DNA from: Bacteroidaceae bacterium
Lineage (GTDB): Bacteria; Bacteroidota; Bacteroidia; Bacteroidales; Bacteroidaceae
NCBI GenBank assembly: GCA_017940605.1
Contig: JAGAYF010000058.1
Coordinates: 1-60,175 of the forward strand
Length of the DNA: 60,175 bases
Direction of reading: 5' to 3'
Shown: piece by piece, positions 26,956 to 36,286 of the stretch
Position numbering within the stretch: the stretch's first letter is position 1
Layout: each line of letters starts with the position of its first letter
Made by a program: the position numbers and the translations under genes
The notes under the pieces: model-generated
What the model saw: the letters and a program-made list of their open reading frames with translations, nothing else
Databases searched by the model: none
Told to the model about the DNA's origin: nothing

Positions 26956-28401
26956 TCAGGCTGCCGGCCGGCGCATGAGCAGGCACAGCCCCAGGAAGGT
27001 GAAGAGAGCGTTCATGATGAGCAGTTCGTAGCTGAACTGATAGCCGTTGAACCACTGTACCGAGTGGCGGTCAATGACCCAGCACAGCAGGGGGGCGGCC
27101 ACGGCCACCAGGGGCACCCATCGGTCGCGCACGGTGCGCTTGCTGAAGATGCCAAAGGCAAACAGGCCCAGCAGCGGGCCGTAGGTATAGCTGGCCAGGA
27201 TGTACACGGCATCGATGACGCTCGTGTTGTTCAGCAGGTTGAATACAATGATGACCCCCGCCATGGTCAGTGCCATGCCCGCGTGGACGCGCTTGCGCGT
27301 GCGGGCCGTAGCGGCCTCGTTGCTGCGGTCGGCCTGCATGATGTCCACCGTAAAGCTCGTGGTCAGTGCCGTAAGGGCCGACCCTGCCGCGCTGAAGGCA
27401 GCCGACACCAGCCCGACGAGGAACAGGATGCCCACCGCCATGGGCAGGTAGCCGCCCGTGGCCACCAGCGTGAACAGCTCGTCGCCGCGGCACTGCAGGC
27501 CCACATGGGCCGCAAAGAGGTAGAGCAGCACGCCCAGCATGAGGAAGAGCGAGATGACCACAAACTGCATGACGGCGCTCACCATCATGTTCTTGCGGCT
27601 TTCGCTCGAGTTGCGGCAGCTCAGGTTGCGCTGCATGAGGTCTTGGTCCAGGCCGCTGGTGGCAATCATGGTAAACACGCCCGCCAGGAACTGCTTGGGG
27701 AAGAACCGCTTGTCGTTCACGTCGTCCCAGAAGAAAGTCTCCGACATGTCGCTGCCCCAGATGGCGCTCCACACGCCGCCCCAGTCCAGGCCCAGGCCGC
27801 GCGCTATGAAGTAGATGCACAGCACCACCGAGAAGACGAGGCAGAAAGTCTTGAGCAGGTCGGTCCAGATGACGCTCTTCACGCCGCCACGGAACGTGTA
27901 GAGCCACACCGCCAGTACGGTCAGCGCAACATTGAGCCAGAAGGGCATCCCCAGCGGCTGGAAGATGAGCAGCTGCATGGTAAGGCACACCAGGAACAGG
28001 CGCACGCTCGCCCCCAGCATCTTCGACACAAAGAAGAACCAAGCCCCCGTGCGGTAGCTCGACGTGCCGAAGCGCTGCTTCAGGTACTCGTAGATGCTCA
28101 CCAGCTTGAGCCGGTAGTACAGCGGAACGAGCACGAAGGCAATGAGGAACTGGCCCACGATGAAGCCCAGCACCATCTGGAGGTAGGCAAAGTGGTTGGC
28201 CTGGACCATGCCGGGCACCGACACGAAGGTGACGCCGCTGATGGTTGACCCAATGGTGGCAATGGCCACGACGAGCCACGCCGACTGGCGGCCGCCCACG
28301 AAGAAGCCGGCATTGTCGGCCCTGCGGCCGGTGAAGTAGGAAACGGAAAACAGCAGGGCCAGGTAGCCCAGCACGGTGATGGTGGCAATAATGGGTGTCA
28401 T
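26956..28401 (-). CDS. Sodium:solute symporter family transporter
   Basis: A 481-residue polytopic protein with about 12-13 hydrophobic segments. The N-terminal motif YFTGRRADNAGFFVGGR and IATIGSTISGVTFVSVPG are typical of the SSS family (Na+-coupled sugar, amino acid or nucleoside uptake). The gene lies 43 bp downstream of a NamZ-type muramidase gene. SSS-type carriers are described for MurNAc uptake in Tannerella (MurT), so MurNAc is a plausible substrate; this is inference from context. Confidence 0.92.
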   Translation of the reverse strand: MTPIIATITVLGYLALLFSVSYFTGRRADNAGFFVGGRQSAWLVVAIATIGSTISGVTFVSVPGMVQANHFAYLQMVLGFIVGQFLIAFVLVPLYYRLKLVSIYEYLKQRFGTSSYRTGAWFFFVSKMLGASVRLFLVCLTMQLLIFQPLGMPFWLNVALTVLAVWLYTFRGGVKSVIWTDLLKTFCLVFSVVLCIYFIARGLGLDWGGVWSAIWGSDMSETFFWDDVNDKRFFPKQFLAGVFTMIATSGLDQDLMQRNLSCRNSSESRKNMMVSAVMQFVVISLFLMLGVLLYLFAAHVGLQCRGDELFTLVATGGYLPMAVGILFLVGLVSAAFSAAGSALTALTTSFTVDIMQADRSNEAATARTRKRVHAGMALTMAGVIIVFNLLNNTSVIDAVYILASYTYGPLLGLFAFGIFSKRTVRDRWVPLVAVAAPLLCWVIDRHSVQWFNGYQFSYELLIMNALFTFLGLCLLMRRPAA

Positions 28402-28444
28402 GTCTGGGTAGGTGCTTCAGTGCGCGGCCTTGCGGCCGGCGCGG

Positions 28445-29629
28445 TTATTCGTCATAGAGCAGGTAGGGCCTGCGTTGCACGAGAAATTGTTCCACATCCT
28501 GCTTCCAGCAGGCCTTGATCTCCTGTGCGCTCCGGCCTTCCTCAATCATCTTCCTTACATAGTCCACGCCGATGAGCAGTTCCATGAAGGAGCGGAAGAA
28601 GCCGTCGCCTATGTTCATGGCGCGGTAGGCTTCAATGAGGTACTCCAGGTTGATGCCGTTGCGCCATATCACTTTGTCGGGCACGTGCCGCAGGTCGCGG
28701 CCGTAGCACCACTTGTTCAGCTGCGGCGGGTTCTTTGCGCCCTCGACGCTCTGAGGCATGAAGCGGAAGCTGAACTGCTTCATGTCGGGGTGGCCGTATA
28801 CCTGGAAGGGCATGTCCGTGCCGCGGCCCAGGCTGACGGGCGTGGCCTCAAAGTAGCAGGTCGAGGGGTAGAGGTAGACCGACTTCATGTTGGGCAGGTT
28901 GGGGCTGGGCTTCACGGGCAGCTTGTAGCGGCTTTGGTGGGTGTAGTTCTTGCACGGAATGACGGTCAGGGGGCACTGGCGGCCGTTCTTCAGCCAGTGT
29001 TCGCCGTTGATCATCAGTCCCAGCTCGGCCAGGGTCATGCCGTGCACGACGGGAATGGGCAGCCCGCCCACGCCGCTCTTGTACTTCATGTCCAGTATAG
29101 GGCCGTCCACGTAGAAACCATTGGGGTTGGGGCGGTCCATGATTATCATGGTGCGTCCCGTCTCGGCGCAGGCTTCCATGAGCTTGAGCATGGTCACGTA
29201 GTAGGTGTAGAAACGCAGGCCCACGTCCTGTATGTCCACGATAAGCACGTCATAGGGCCTGACCAGGTCGGCCAGGTTCTTGTTCCTGCCCCCGTAGAGC
29301 GATATGACGGGCAGCCCGGTCTGGCTGTCCACTTCATTGTCCACGTGTTCGCCGGCATCGGCCTTGCCCCTGAATCCGTGCTCAGGGGCAAAGATGGCTT
29401 TCACCTGGACCTTGTGGGCCAGCAGCAGGTCCACGATGTGCTGCTTGCCTGCCAGGCCGGTGTGGTTGCTGAAGACGGCGACCGTCTTCCCCTGCAGCAG
29501 GGGCAGGTAGAGGTCGGTGCGCTGGTCGCCCGTGAGAATCTTGGCTGCCTGGGCAGGCAGGAGCGCCATGCAGCACCACACCGCCGCACAGGCGGCCCAT
29601 TGCGTCATTTTGGTAAAGTATCTGTTCAT
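28445..29629 (-). CDS. namZ: Exo-beta-N-acetylmuramidase NamZ (DUF1343, GH171)
   Basis: Secreted or periplasmic enzyme expected to release MurNAc from non-reducing ends of peptidoglycan fragments. A signal peptide ends near residue 28 (LLPAQA). Family motifs are PEHGFRG, DIQDVGLRFYTY and DRPNP. The 394-residue mature-length protein matches the family. The ATG at 29629 gives a good signal peptide and lies downstream of two -7 boxes. The SSS transporter follows, suggesting a salvage operon. Confidence 0.9.
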   Translation of the reverse strand: MNRYFTKMTQWAACAAVWCCMALLPAQAAKILTGDQRTDLYLPLLQGKTVAVFSNHTGLAGKQHIVDLLLAHKVQVKAIFAPEHGFRGKADAGEHVDNEVDSQTGLPVISLYGGRNKNLADLVRPYDVLIVDIQDVGLRFYTYYVTMLKLMEACAETGRTMIIMDRPNPNGFYVDGPILDMKYKSGVGGLPIPVVHGMTLAELGLMINGEHWLKNGRQCPLTVIPCKNYTHQSRYKLPVKPSPNLPNMKSVYLYPSTCYFEATPVSLGRGTDMPFQVYGHPDMKQFSFRFMPQSVEGAKNPPQLNKWCYGRDLRHVPDKVIWRNGINLEYLIEAYRAMNIGDGFFRSFMELLIGVDYVRKMIEEGRSAQEIKACWKQDVEQFLVQRRPYLLYDE

Positions 29630-29721
29630 ATAGATGGTTGTTTCGGTATCCTGGGGACGGGACAGCGCCGTGCAGTCCGCGGCCGAGACCGCCACCGTGG
29701 GGCGGCGGCTCTTACTGGTGA

Positions 29722-29739
29722 CAAAAGTAAGCAAAAATA
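29722..29739 (-). promoter_or_regulatory. Two tandem -7 boxes upstream of namZ
   Basis: On the minus strand TATTTTTG (29732-29739) is followed closely by TACTTTTG (29722-29729). Both match TAnnTTTG. The leader would be about 85-100 bases. Confidence 0.6.
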
Positions 29740-29844
29740 TTGACACATGCAAGGCGGATGCCCTATTTGTCTCCCCCTCTGTGCCGAAATGGGGGCGCGG
29801 GCCGTGGGGCAAACCATCCCTGCCAGGGACGGGGGCAGGCCTGC

Positions 29845-29945
29845 GGGGCGTGAAAGCTGGGAGGATGCGGCCTGAAAAATTTCATTCGGGGCGTAAGAAC
29901 TCTTCGAACAAGGCGTGAAAGTCCTGTCGACAAGGCGCAAAAAAC
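29845..29945 (-). repeat. Phased 21-22 bp array C (TTTTACGCC family)
   Basis: On the + strand GGCG or GGCC cores lie at 29847, 29869, 29890, 29912 and 29934 (spacings 22, 21, 22, 22), each followed by an A-rich stretch. On the minus strand the units read as T-tract then GCGCC, ACGCC or CAGGCC. The central unit (29865-29883) matches the TTTTTCAGGCCGCAT unit of arrays A and B. Sense orientation to the TPR gene that ends at 30006. Confidence 0.8.
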
Positions 29946-29981
29946 GGCGGCAGTGGGGCGCGTGTGGCCCTTCTGCCGCCG
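29938..29981 (-). terminator. Terminator of the dnaN-recN-TPR operon
   Basis: Stem CGGCGGCAG (29945-29953) with CTGCCGCCG (29973-29981). On the minus strand the hairpin is followed by six T residues that are also the first T-tract of array C. It lies 24 bp after the TPR gene stop. Confidence 0.8.
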
Positions 29982-30005
29982 GGTGAGGTGGTTGGCCTGC
30001 AGGGG

Positions 30006-31688
30006 TTATTGCAGGCTCTGAATCAGGCTTTCGGCCTGTGGGTCTCCCAGTTCCTTTGCCTTGCGCAGGTTCTTCAGTGCCTCGGCCTTGCGCCCCATTT
30101 CGCCCAGGGCGAGGCCTATGGCCTTGTAGGCATCGGCACCGTTGGGGTTGACCTTGATGGCCTGCTGGCCCGTGTAGACGGCTTCCTCGAACTGTCCCAT
30201 GCGCCATTCGGCCAGGGCCTTCTCGACGGTGTAGCCGTAGTCGTTGGGGCGGTAGGAGAGTGCTTTCTCAATGTCCTGGAGCGCTATGGGGTAGAGGCGT
30301 GCCTTGGTGTCGCACTGGAACTTGATGAAGTAGAAGTTGTCGTTCAGGTTCTTGTGGCCGCGCAGTTCCTCAACGGCCTGATAGTCCTGGGCTGCCTCCT
30401 TGTAGCGTCCGTAGCGGTCCAGGTGGGTGGCGCGCTGCAGCAGGCTGAGTGCCGCCGTCTTGGGGTAGGGCTTGCCGTAGCGGTTGACGGCACTGTCCAG
30501 CAGGGCCAGGATGATGGTGGAGTCCTGACGGGACATTTCGGCCGAGATGGCGGCTGCCGAAAACGTCTGGGCCGATGCCAGCGGGCTTTGGTTGACCTGT
30601 TGGTAGGAGCGGAATGCCTCGTCATACTGCTTGAGGGCGAAGTGGCAGTCGGCCTTCTGCATGAGGAAGATGGGCAGGGACTCCAGCGCATAGGCTTCGT
30701 CGATTTCCTGGACGGCTTTCTGCATGTCCCAGTCGCTGTACTTCTCGTAGTCGGGGAACATGTTGAGGCGGTAGATGAGCTTGCTCTTCTCGTAGTGTAT
30801 GTCGGCCTTGTTCTGTACGTTCTGGAGCGCGGTGTTGTAGTCGGCATCGGCCTTGTCGTACTCCTTGACCGAGGCCCAGTAGAGGGCGCGCTGCGTGTAT
30901 CCCGTGGGCTGATCGGGATAGGCCGTGATGTAGTCCTGCAGTGCGGTCAGGTAGCACACGGTGTCCATGTTGTTCTGCGGCATCAGGCAGATGAAGGTGC
31001 GCGCCTGGGGTTCGCTGTCGGGCAGCTGCTTGGCAATGTGTATGTTGTTGAGTGCAATCTCGGTTGCACTCATGCCGCTGGTCGTCAACTGCTGCGACAG
31101 GGCAATGTCGAGCCCGTAGCTGTGCTCGTTGTCGCGGCTCTGGTTGGCTTGCATCATGGCAATGACCTGACCCTTGGCATCCAGGATGGGACAGCCGGCA
31201 AATGTGTTTTCCAGCTTGGCCTCCAGCGTGTAGTAGTTGAGGCCCTCCACCATTGAGGTCTCCCTGACGGTGGTCTGCACGGCTTTCTTGGCCTTGCCGC
31301 CTAGGGCGGGAAGGATGTAGACGGCGCTCTTTTGGGCCAGCTGGGCCTCGGAAATCGGCAGGGCCGTCGAGGATGGGCAGTCGGTGCGGAATCGTACCAT
31401 ATTGTACAGGTTGTTTGCTCCGCAGATGCGCGTCACTTTCCATTTCTGCCCCTGCGCGTCCGTTATCTCGGCCGCGTGGGCGTTCTTGAAGATGTCGAAT
31501 GTCGACAGAGCCTCGCCCTGCTGGTTGATAAAGAATCCGTTGCCGGTACGCAGCTCCTTGCCTTGTCCGTCAAAGGACGTAACGGTGATCATGCCCTGCA
31601 TGGCTTTCTTTTCGTTCGGCTTGGCGTGTGCGCACAAGGCGATGGAAAAAAACAGTATTGTCAAAAAAAGTGGGTTACGGGTTTTCAT
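30006..31688 (-). CDS. Exported TPR protein with degenerate trypsin-like domain
   Basis: A 560-residue protein with a signal peptide (cleavage near residue 22, CAHA). Residues about 30-215 follow the plan of an HtrA/trypsin-like domain (GNGFFINQQGEALSTFDIF, later GCPILDAKGQVIAM). The expected catalytic His position is not His, and the GNSGGP-type loop reads FAGCP with no serine, so it is probably inactive. The rest forms several TPRs. It overlaps recN by 14 bp and is last in a replication/repair operon, although an exported protein has no obvious link to that process. Confidence 0.8.
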   Translation of the reverse strand: MKTRNPLFLTILFFSIALCAHAKPNEKKAMQGMITVTSFDGQGKELRTGNGFFINQQGEALSTFDIFKNAHAAEITDAQGQKWKVTRICGANNLYNMVRFRTDCPSSTALPISEAQLAQKSAVYILPALGGKAKKAVQTTVRETSMVEGLNYYTLEAKLENTFAGCPILDAKGQVIAMMQANQSRDNEHSYGLDIALSQQLTTSGMSATEIALNNIHIAKQLPDSEPQARTFICLMPQNNMDTVCYLTALQDYITAYPDQPTGYTQRALYWASVKEYDKADADYNTALQNVQNKADIHYEKSKLIYRLNMFPDYEKYSDWDMQKAVQEIDEAYALESLPIFLMQKADCHFALKQYDEAFRSYQQVNQSPLASAQTFSAAAISAEMSRQDSTIILALLDSAVNRYGKPYPKTAALSLLQRATHLDRYGRYKEAAQDYQAVEELRGHKNLNDNFYFIKFQCDTKARLYPIALQDIEKALSYRPNDYGYTVEKALAEWRMGQFEEAVYTGQQAIKVNPNGADAYKAIGLALGEMGRKAEALKNLRKAKELGDPQAESLIQSLQ

Positions 31689-33357
31689 GTCCTGATGATT
31701 TTAATAGTGATTGGGCATTGCTGACGGCGGCTGGGGTTATCTCGGCCCCGCTCAGCATGTGGGCTATCTCCTGTATGCGCTCTGGGTAATCAAGTTCCCT
31801 GATGTTGGTGTGCGTGCCCTGTGCGTCCTCCTCCTTGAATACCAAGTAGTGATGCTGCCCCGCCGAGGCTATTTGGGGCAGGTGTGTGATGCTGATGACC
31901 TGGTTGCCCTTGTGGGCGATGTCCTGCATCGTGCGTGCCATTTGACTGGCGGTGCGTCCGGACACGCCGGTGTCTATCTCGTCGAAGATGAGTGTCCGCA
32001 TCTGCCGGTTCGCACTGAGCAATGCCTTGAGCGAGAGCATGACGCGGGCTATCTCACCGCCCGAAGCGATGTGTGCCATGTCCTGGAGCGGCATGTCCTT
32101 GTTGGCGCTGAAAAGGAAAGTCACGGTGTCGATTCCCGTGGGCGACAGTTGGGCCGTATTTTGCTGAATGTCGATGCGGAAACTGATGCTGGGCATTCCC
32201 AGGCCTTGCAGCCGCGTGATGATTTGCTTTTCTACGGTGTGGGTAACGCTTCTTCGGGATTCGGAAAGCGTCGTGGCCAGTGAAAGGGCTTCCTTTTGCA
32301 GGTTGTCTCGCCGTTGGCGCATTTCCTTGAGGGTTTCATCGCTGTCGGCAAGGCTCTGCACTTCGTTGCGCAGGCGCGCTGTCATTTCAATGAGGTCCTT
32401 GATGTCGGACTTGTGGTACTTGTTGAGCAAACTGTTGAGGAGATCCAATCTTTCATTGACGTAGGCGTTCCTTTCGGGGTCGAATTGGATTTTTTCAAGC
32501 TGTGAGGAAATATCCTGGCCTATGTCATCCAATTCTATGGCGCAGCTGTCCAGCCTTTCGGCCAATGGTGCGGTCTTGGGAAAGACGTCGGAGAGTTCTT
32601 GCAGGTGACGGACGCATTCGCTGAGCTTGGTGACGATACCTTTGTCCTCGTTGGTTAGCAGCGTATGGGTTCGGTAGAGTTTTTCCTTGATGAATTCTGC
32701 GTGGTTCAGCAACTGCGATTCTTCTTCCAGCTCTTCCAGTTCGCCTTCCTTGAGCTGCGCTTGGCTGAGTTCGTTCAGTTGGAAATTCAGGTAGTCGTTG
32801 TTGTCGCGTTGTCTGAGGATTCTGTCTTCAAATTCGCGCAGCCGGCGTTCTGCTTCTTGTAGCTGGGCGTAGATGCCTTGGTATTTTGTGGCAATGTCAC
32901 CATTGTTGGCCACGGTGTCCAGGATGCTGAGTTGGAAAAGGCGGTCATTCAGCAAAAGATTCTGATGCTGTGAGTGGATGTCCACAAGCAAATTTCCCAA
33001 TTCCTTGAGCAAGGATACATTTACTGGGGTGTCGTTGATGAAGGACCTGCTTTTGCCTGTGGCTGACAGTTCGCGGCGCATGATGCACTCGGTTCCGTCA
33101 AAATCCAAATCGTTGTCGTCGAAAAATGATGAGACGGAAAATCCGGAAAGATTGAACGTAGCTTCAATGACACAGCTTTTACAGCCAGGTTTGATGGACT
33201 TGACATCGCTGCGACCGCCCAAAAGCAGTCCCAAAGCCCCCATGATGATACTCTTGCCAGCCCCCGTCTCTCCCGTAATGGCTGAAAATCCGTCATGAAA
33301 GTCTATGTCAAGATTTTCAATGAGCGCATAGTTTTTTATACGAAGATTCTGTATCAT
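31675..33357 (-). CDS. recN: DNA repair protein RecN
   Basis: SMC-like ATPase involved in double-strand break repair. N-terminal MIQNLRIKNYALIE and Walker A TGETGAGKSI are followed by coiled-coil arms, and the C-terminal half has the signature VMLSLKALLS and Walker B LIFDEIDTGVSG. 560 residues, typical length. It starts 4 bp after the end of the DUF4835 gene. Confidence 0.96.
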   Translation of the reverse strand: MIQNLRIKNYALIENLDIDFHDGFSAITGETGAGKSIIMGALGLLLGGRSDVKSIKPGCKSCVIEATFNLSGFSVSSFFDDNDLDFDGTECIMRRELSATGKSRSFINDTPVNVSLLKELGNLLVDIHSQHQNLLLNDRLFQLSILDTVANNGDIATKYQGIYAQLQEAERRLREFEDRILRQRDNNDYLNFQLNELSQAQLKEGELEELEEESQLLNHAEFIKEKLYRTHTLLTNEDKGIVTKLSECVRHLQELSDVFPKTAPLAERLDSCAIELDDIGQDISSQLEKIQFDPERNAYVNERLDLLNSLLNKYHKSDIKDLIEMTARLRNEVQSLADSDETLKEMRQRRDNLQKEALSLATTLSESRRSVTHTVEKQIITRLQGLGMPSISFRIDIQQNTAQLSPTGIDTVTFLFSANKDMPLQDMAHIASGGEIARVMLSLKALLSANRQMRTLIFDEIDTGVSGRTASQMARTMQDIAHKGNQVISITHLPQIASAGQHHYLVFKEEDAQGTHTNIRELDYPERIQEIAHMLSGAEITPAAVSNAQSLLKSSGHENP

Positions 33358-33361
33358 GGAA

Positions 33362-34273
33362 CTACTTTAGCAAATCCTTCCAATAGTTGTTCTGGGCGGC
33401 ATTGATTTTAACCAGGATGTCGTAGACGGGCTGTTTTGTTTGGGATGTCTCGTGCCCCTTGTATATGCCGACTAATTCGTCGCGCTTGTATTCACAGAAA
33501 AGGCGGGGCAGGGAACTGAGGCTCTTGTTCTGGTATGCTTTGTTCAATAGCTGGATGGATTTCGTGATGGCAGCCCTTCCGCCTTCGGGATCGGTGGCCA
33601 TTTGGTCCAATCCCTTGCGATGGTACTCGTATTGGAGTTGCCGGAAAGGTTGCAAGGCTTCATTGGTCAAATCATTGATGATTCCGAAACGGTTGCTCGC
33701 GTCATCAAACGCCTTCCACCCAGTAGCCTCCAGGCTTTGGGCACTGTTGGCTATGTTCATGGCTTTCTGCAGCAATGCTGTCCCGCCCAATGGCGACATT
33801 GTGTCCATGTCGATGCCGATAATCAGGTAGCAGTAGTAGGCAAAGAGGGCTGTCAGGTTGTCAGTGACGTGTTCGTCGTCGAAATTCAGCTGGTCGAATT
33901 CGTGGAACGTGAAATCAAATTTCTTGTCGTGGATTTGCCAGGTGCTCGACGTGTAGGAGGCGTTGAAAACAGGGCGGGAACTTTGCACATAGCACTCGCA
34001 TTCGAACAATCCCGTGCTGGAATTGTACTTGTTGACGATGATGGTGAAGGAACACTTGATTCTTTCCATGGGTTGATAGACTTGGTTGGTCCATCGACGC
34101 TCATTGACAAATGACATCAGTGTTTGCTTCAGATTGTCAAAGACACTTTTATTTGTTCCCTGTATCTTTTGTGTGTTGATCTCAATGGTCGCGTTCAGTT
34201 CCTGCGCCCTTGCTCCCCACACGGCTGGACAAAGCAGCATGCAGACAAATATAATCCTTTTCAACCTTTGCAT
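33362..34273 (-). CDS. DUF4835 family protein
   Basis: A 303-residue exported protein with a signal peptide ending near ARAQ (residue 24). The motifs QELNATIEINTQKIQGTN and the central FNASYTSSTW segment match DUF4835, a Bacteroidota family of unknown function. Its 5' end overlaps coaBC by 13 bp. Co-transcription with coaBC and recN is recurrent in this phylum as far as I know. Confidence 0.88.
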   Translation of the reverse strand: MQRLKRIIFVCMLLCPAVWGARAQELNATIEINTQKIQGTNKSVFDNLKQTLMSFVNERRWTNQVYQPMERIKCSFTIIVNKYNSSTGLFECECYVQSSRPVFNASYTSSTWQIHDKKFDFTFHEFDQLNFDDEHVTDNLTALFAYYCYLIIGIDMDTMSPLGGTALLQKAMNIANSAQSLEATGWKAFDDASNRFGIINDLTNEALQPFRQLQYEYHRKGLDQMATDPEGGRAAITKSIQLLNKAYQNKSLSSLPRLFCEYKRDELVGIYKGHETSQTKQPVYDILVKINAAQNNYWKDLLK

Positions 34274-35454
34274 AAATAGTCGATAATGTCTTTCGCCACT
34301 TCGGTCTTGGGCTTCAGGGGGAAATCCCTTTGCTCAGTCGCCGTGAGAATGGTGATCTTATTGGTGTCGTGCTGAAATCCTGCCCCTTTGTCCTGTAGAG
34401 AATTCAGGACGATGAAGTCAAGATTTTTCTTTTTCAGCTTAGCCAGCGCGTTAGGCCGTTCGTTGTCGGTCTCCAGGGCGAATCCCACCAGCACCTGCCC
34501 CTTTTTCTTCATCTTTCCCAGGGCGGCCGCTATGTCCTCGGTGGGAGTCAGTTCCAATGTCTGACTTCCTTTTTCGCGTTTTATTTTTTTTTCGGCGCGG
34601 TCCAAGGGGGTGAAGTCGGCAACGGCGGCGCTGAGTATGCCTACGTCGGCTGTGGAAAAGGCACTGAGGGCTGCGTCATACATCTGGGCGGCGCTTTCCA
34701 CCTGCGTGCGGTGAATGGCGGGGTGGCTGGGTGTCAAATGCGTCGGGCCACTGATGAGTTCGACCTTTGCCCCGCGGTTGGCACATTCCTCGGCCAATGC
34801 GTACCCCATCTTCCCGCTGGAGTAGTTGCCGATGAAGCGCACGGGATCGATTTTCTCATAGGTGGGACCGGCAGTGATGACAATTTTTTTCCCTGCCAGG
34901 TCATTCGTGCCCACAATGGCGTTCCTGACCATCCGGAATATGTTCTCAGGGCTTTCCATCCTGCCTTTCCCTATCAGATGGCTGGCCAGAAATCCTTCCG
35001 TCGGCTCAATGATGGTATTGCCAAAGGATTGCAGAATCTTCAGGTTGTTCTGCGTGGCAGGATGGGCATACATGTCACGGTCCATTGCGGGAGCAACGAA
35101 CACGGGGGCTTTCATGGCCAGGTAGGTTGTGACCAAAATGTTGTCGGCAACGCCTGTGGCCATTTTTCCCAGCGTTGAGGCGGTGCAGGGGGCAATGACC
35201 ATGGCATCGGCCCACAGTCCCAGGTCGACGTGGCTGTGCCAACTGCCGTCGCGCTGGGCAAAGAACTCGCTGACGACGGGATGGGACGACAGTGCCGACA
35301 GTGTGACGGGGGTGATGAACTCCTTGCCGGCCGGCGTGATGACTACTTGCACTTCTGCGCCCTCACGCACGAAAAGCCTGATGAGTTCACACGCCTTGTA
35401 GGCGGCTATGCTGCCCGTGATGCCTATCACGATGTGTTTTCCCTGAAGTTCCAT
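34261..35454 (-). CDS. coaBC: Bifunctional phosphopantothenoylcysteine decarboxylase / synthetase CoaBC
   Basis: Two successive steps of coenzyme A synthesis. The N-terminal flavin-dependent CoaC domain shows GITGSIAAYKACELIR, the catalytic-region His in SHVDLG, and APAMDRDMY. The CoaB domain from about residue 190 starts with ITAGPTYEKIDPVRFI and includes NYSSGKMG and AAVADFTP. 397 residues. The preceding gene ends 43 bp upstream. Confidence 0.96.
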   Translation of the reverse strand: MELQGKHIVIGITGSIAAYKACELIRLFVREGAEVQVVITPAGKEFITPVTLSALSSHPVVSEFFAQRDGSWHSHVDLGLWADAMVIAPCTASTLGKMATGVADNILVTTYLAMKAPVFVAPAMDRDMYAHPATQNNLKILQSFGNTIIEPTEGFLASHLIGKGRMESPENIFRMVRNAIVGTNDLAGKKIVITAGPTYEKIDPVRFIGNYSSGKMGYALAEECANRGAKVELISGPTHLTPSHPAIHRTQVESAAQMYDAALSAFSTADVGILSAAVADFTPLDRAEKKIKREKGSQTLELTPTEDIAAALGKMKKKGQVLVGFALETDNERPNALAKLKKKNLDFIVLNSLQDKGAGFQHDTNKITILTATEQRDFPLKPKTEVAKDIIDYLCKG

Positions 35455-35497
35455 TTTCCTGGTGTTATGTCATTTTCTAAGGATGCAGGCCCAATTT

Positions 35498-36259
35498 CTA
35501 CTTCTTCTCCTGCAAACGGATTTTTGTGAGAACCTGCTTGGTGTTCAGTGAGAAGTCGCTCGATATGATCCAACTGTAGTACCCCGGGTCGCGCTTGAGT
35601 ACGTCGCTGACAGGCTCGCCTTTGTGCTTGCCAAAGTTGAAAACCATTTCGTCCTTGTCGTTATAGATGATGCGCCCTGCCAAATCGACGTTCCTGTTGT
35701 TGGAAGAAAACTTGGACAGGAAGTCAACGTCGTTTTCCAAGTCGGGATAGCGGTCCAGCTGGGCCATCAGCACTTCATAGGTGGCTTCGGTGTCATTGGA
35801 TGCGGCGTGGGCATCGAATTCTCCGTTGCAGTAGAACTTGTAGGCGGCACTGAGCGTGCGCGGTTCTTTCTTGTGGTAGATGGTCTGCACGTCGACAAAC
35901 CTGGGCTTGCTGAAATCGAAGTCCACGCCGACCCGCAGGAATTCCTCGGCCAGCATGGGCAGGTCAAAGTGGTTGCTGTTGAATCCGGCAAAGTCGCAGC
36001 CCGTGAATGTGTTGGCCAATTCCTGCGCTACCTGCCTAAATGTGGGACAGTCCTTGACGTCTTCATCGCTGATGTGGTGTACGGCCGTGCTTTCCTCGGG
36101 GATGTGCATTTCGGGATTGATGCGCAACCCCTTGGATTCCTCGTTCCCGTTGGGGTGCACCTTGATGTAGCCTATCTCGACAATGCGATCCTGGGTGATG
36201 TTCGTGCCCGTCGTCTCCAGGTCAAAGATGACGAGGGGGCGCTTGAGGTTCAGTTTCAT
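35498..36259 (-). CDS. DnaQ-like 3'-5' exonuclease
   Basis: A 253-residue DEDD-type exonuclease resembling the epsilon subunit of DNA polymerase III. Exo I is IFDLETTGT (residues about 11-19), Exo II is FAGFNSNHFDLPML, and Exo III is AHAASNDTEAT. A C-terminal DUF3820-like tail contains FGKHKGEPV. It is 27 bp after dnaN, supporting a role in replication proofreading or repair. Confidence 0.92.
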   Translation of the reverse strand: MKLNLKRPLVIFDLETTGTNITQDRIVEIGYIKVHPNGNEESKGLRINPEMHIPEESTAVHHISDEDVKDCPTFRQVAQELANTFTGCDFAGFNSNHFDLPMLAEEFLRVGVDFDFSKPRFVDVQTIYHKKEPRTLSAAYKFYCNGEFDAHAASNDTEATYEVLMAQLDRYPDLENDVDFLSKFSSNNRNVDLAGRIIYNDKDEMVFNFGKHKGEPVSDVLKRDPGYYSWIISSDFSLNTKQVLTKIRLQEKK

Positions 36260-36286
36260 GACCTAGCCTGTTTTGTGCGTTGTGTC

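Noticed and set aside
26716-28248. Long open frame of 510 codons on + opposite the symporter gene
   Set aside because: It is antisense to a clear SSS transporter and extremely rich in His, Gln and Glu, as expected for the complement of a GC-rich membrane protein gene.
29964-31256. 430-codon open frame on + opposite the TPR gene
   Set aside because: The minus-strand gene has a signal peptide, TPRs and operon context; the + frame is Val/Leu/Gly-rich shadow sequence.
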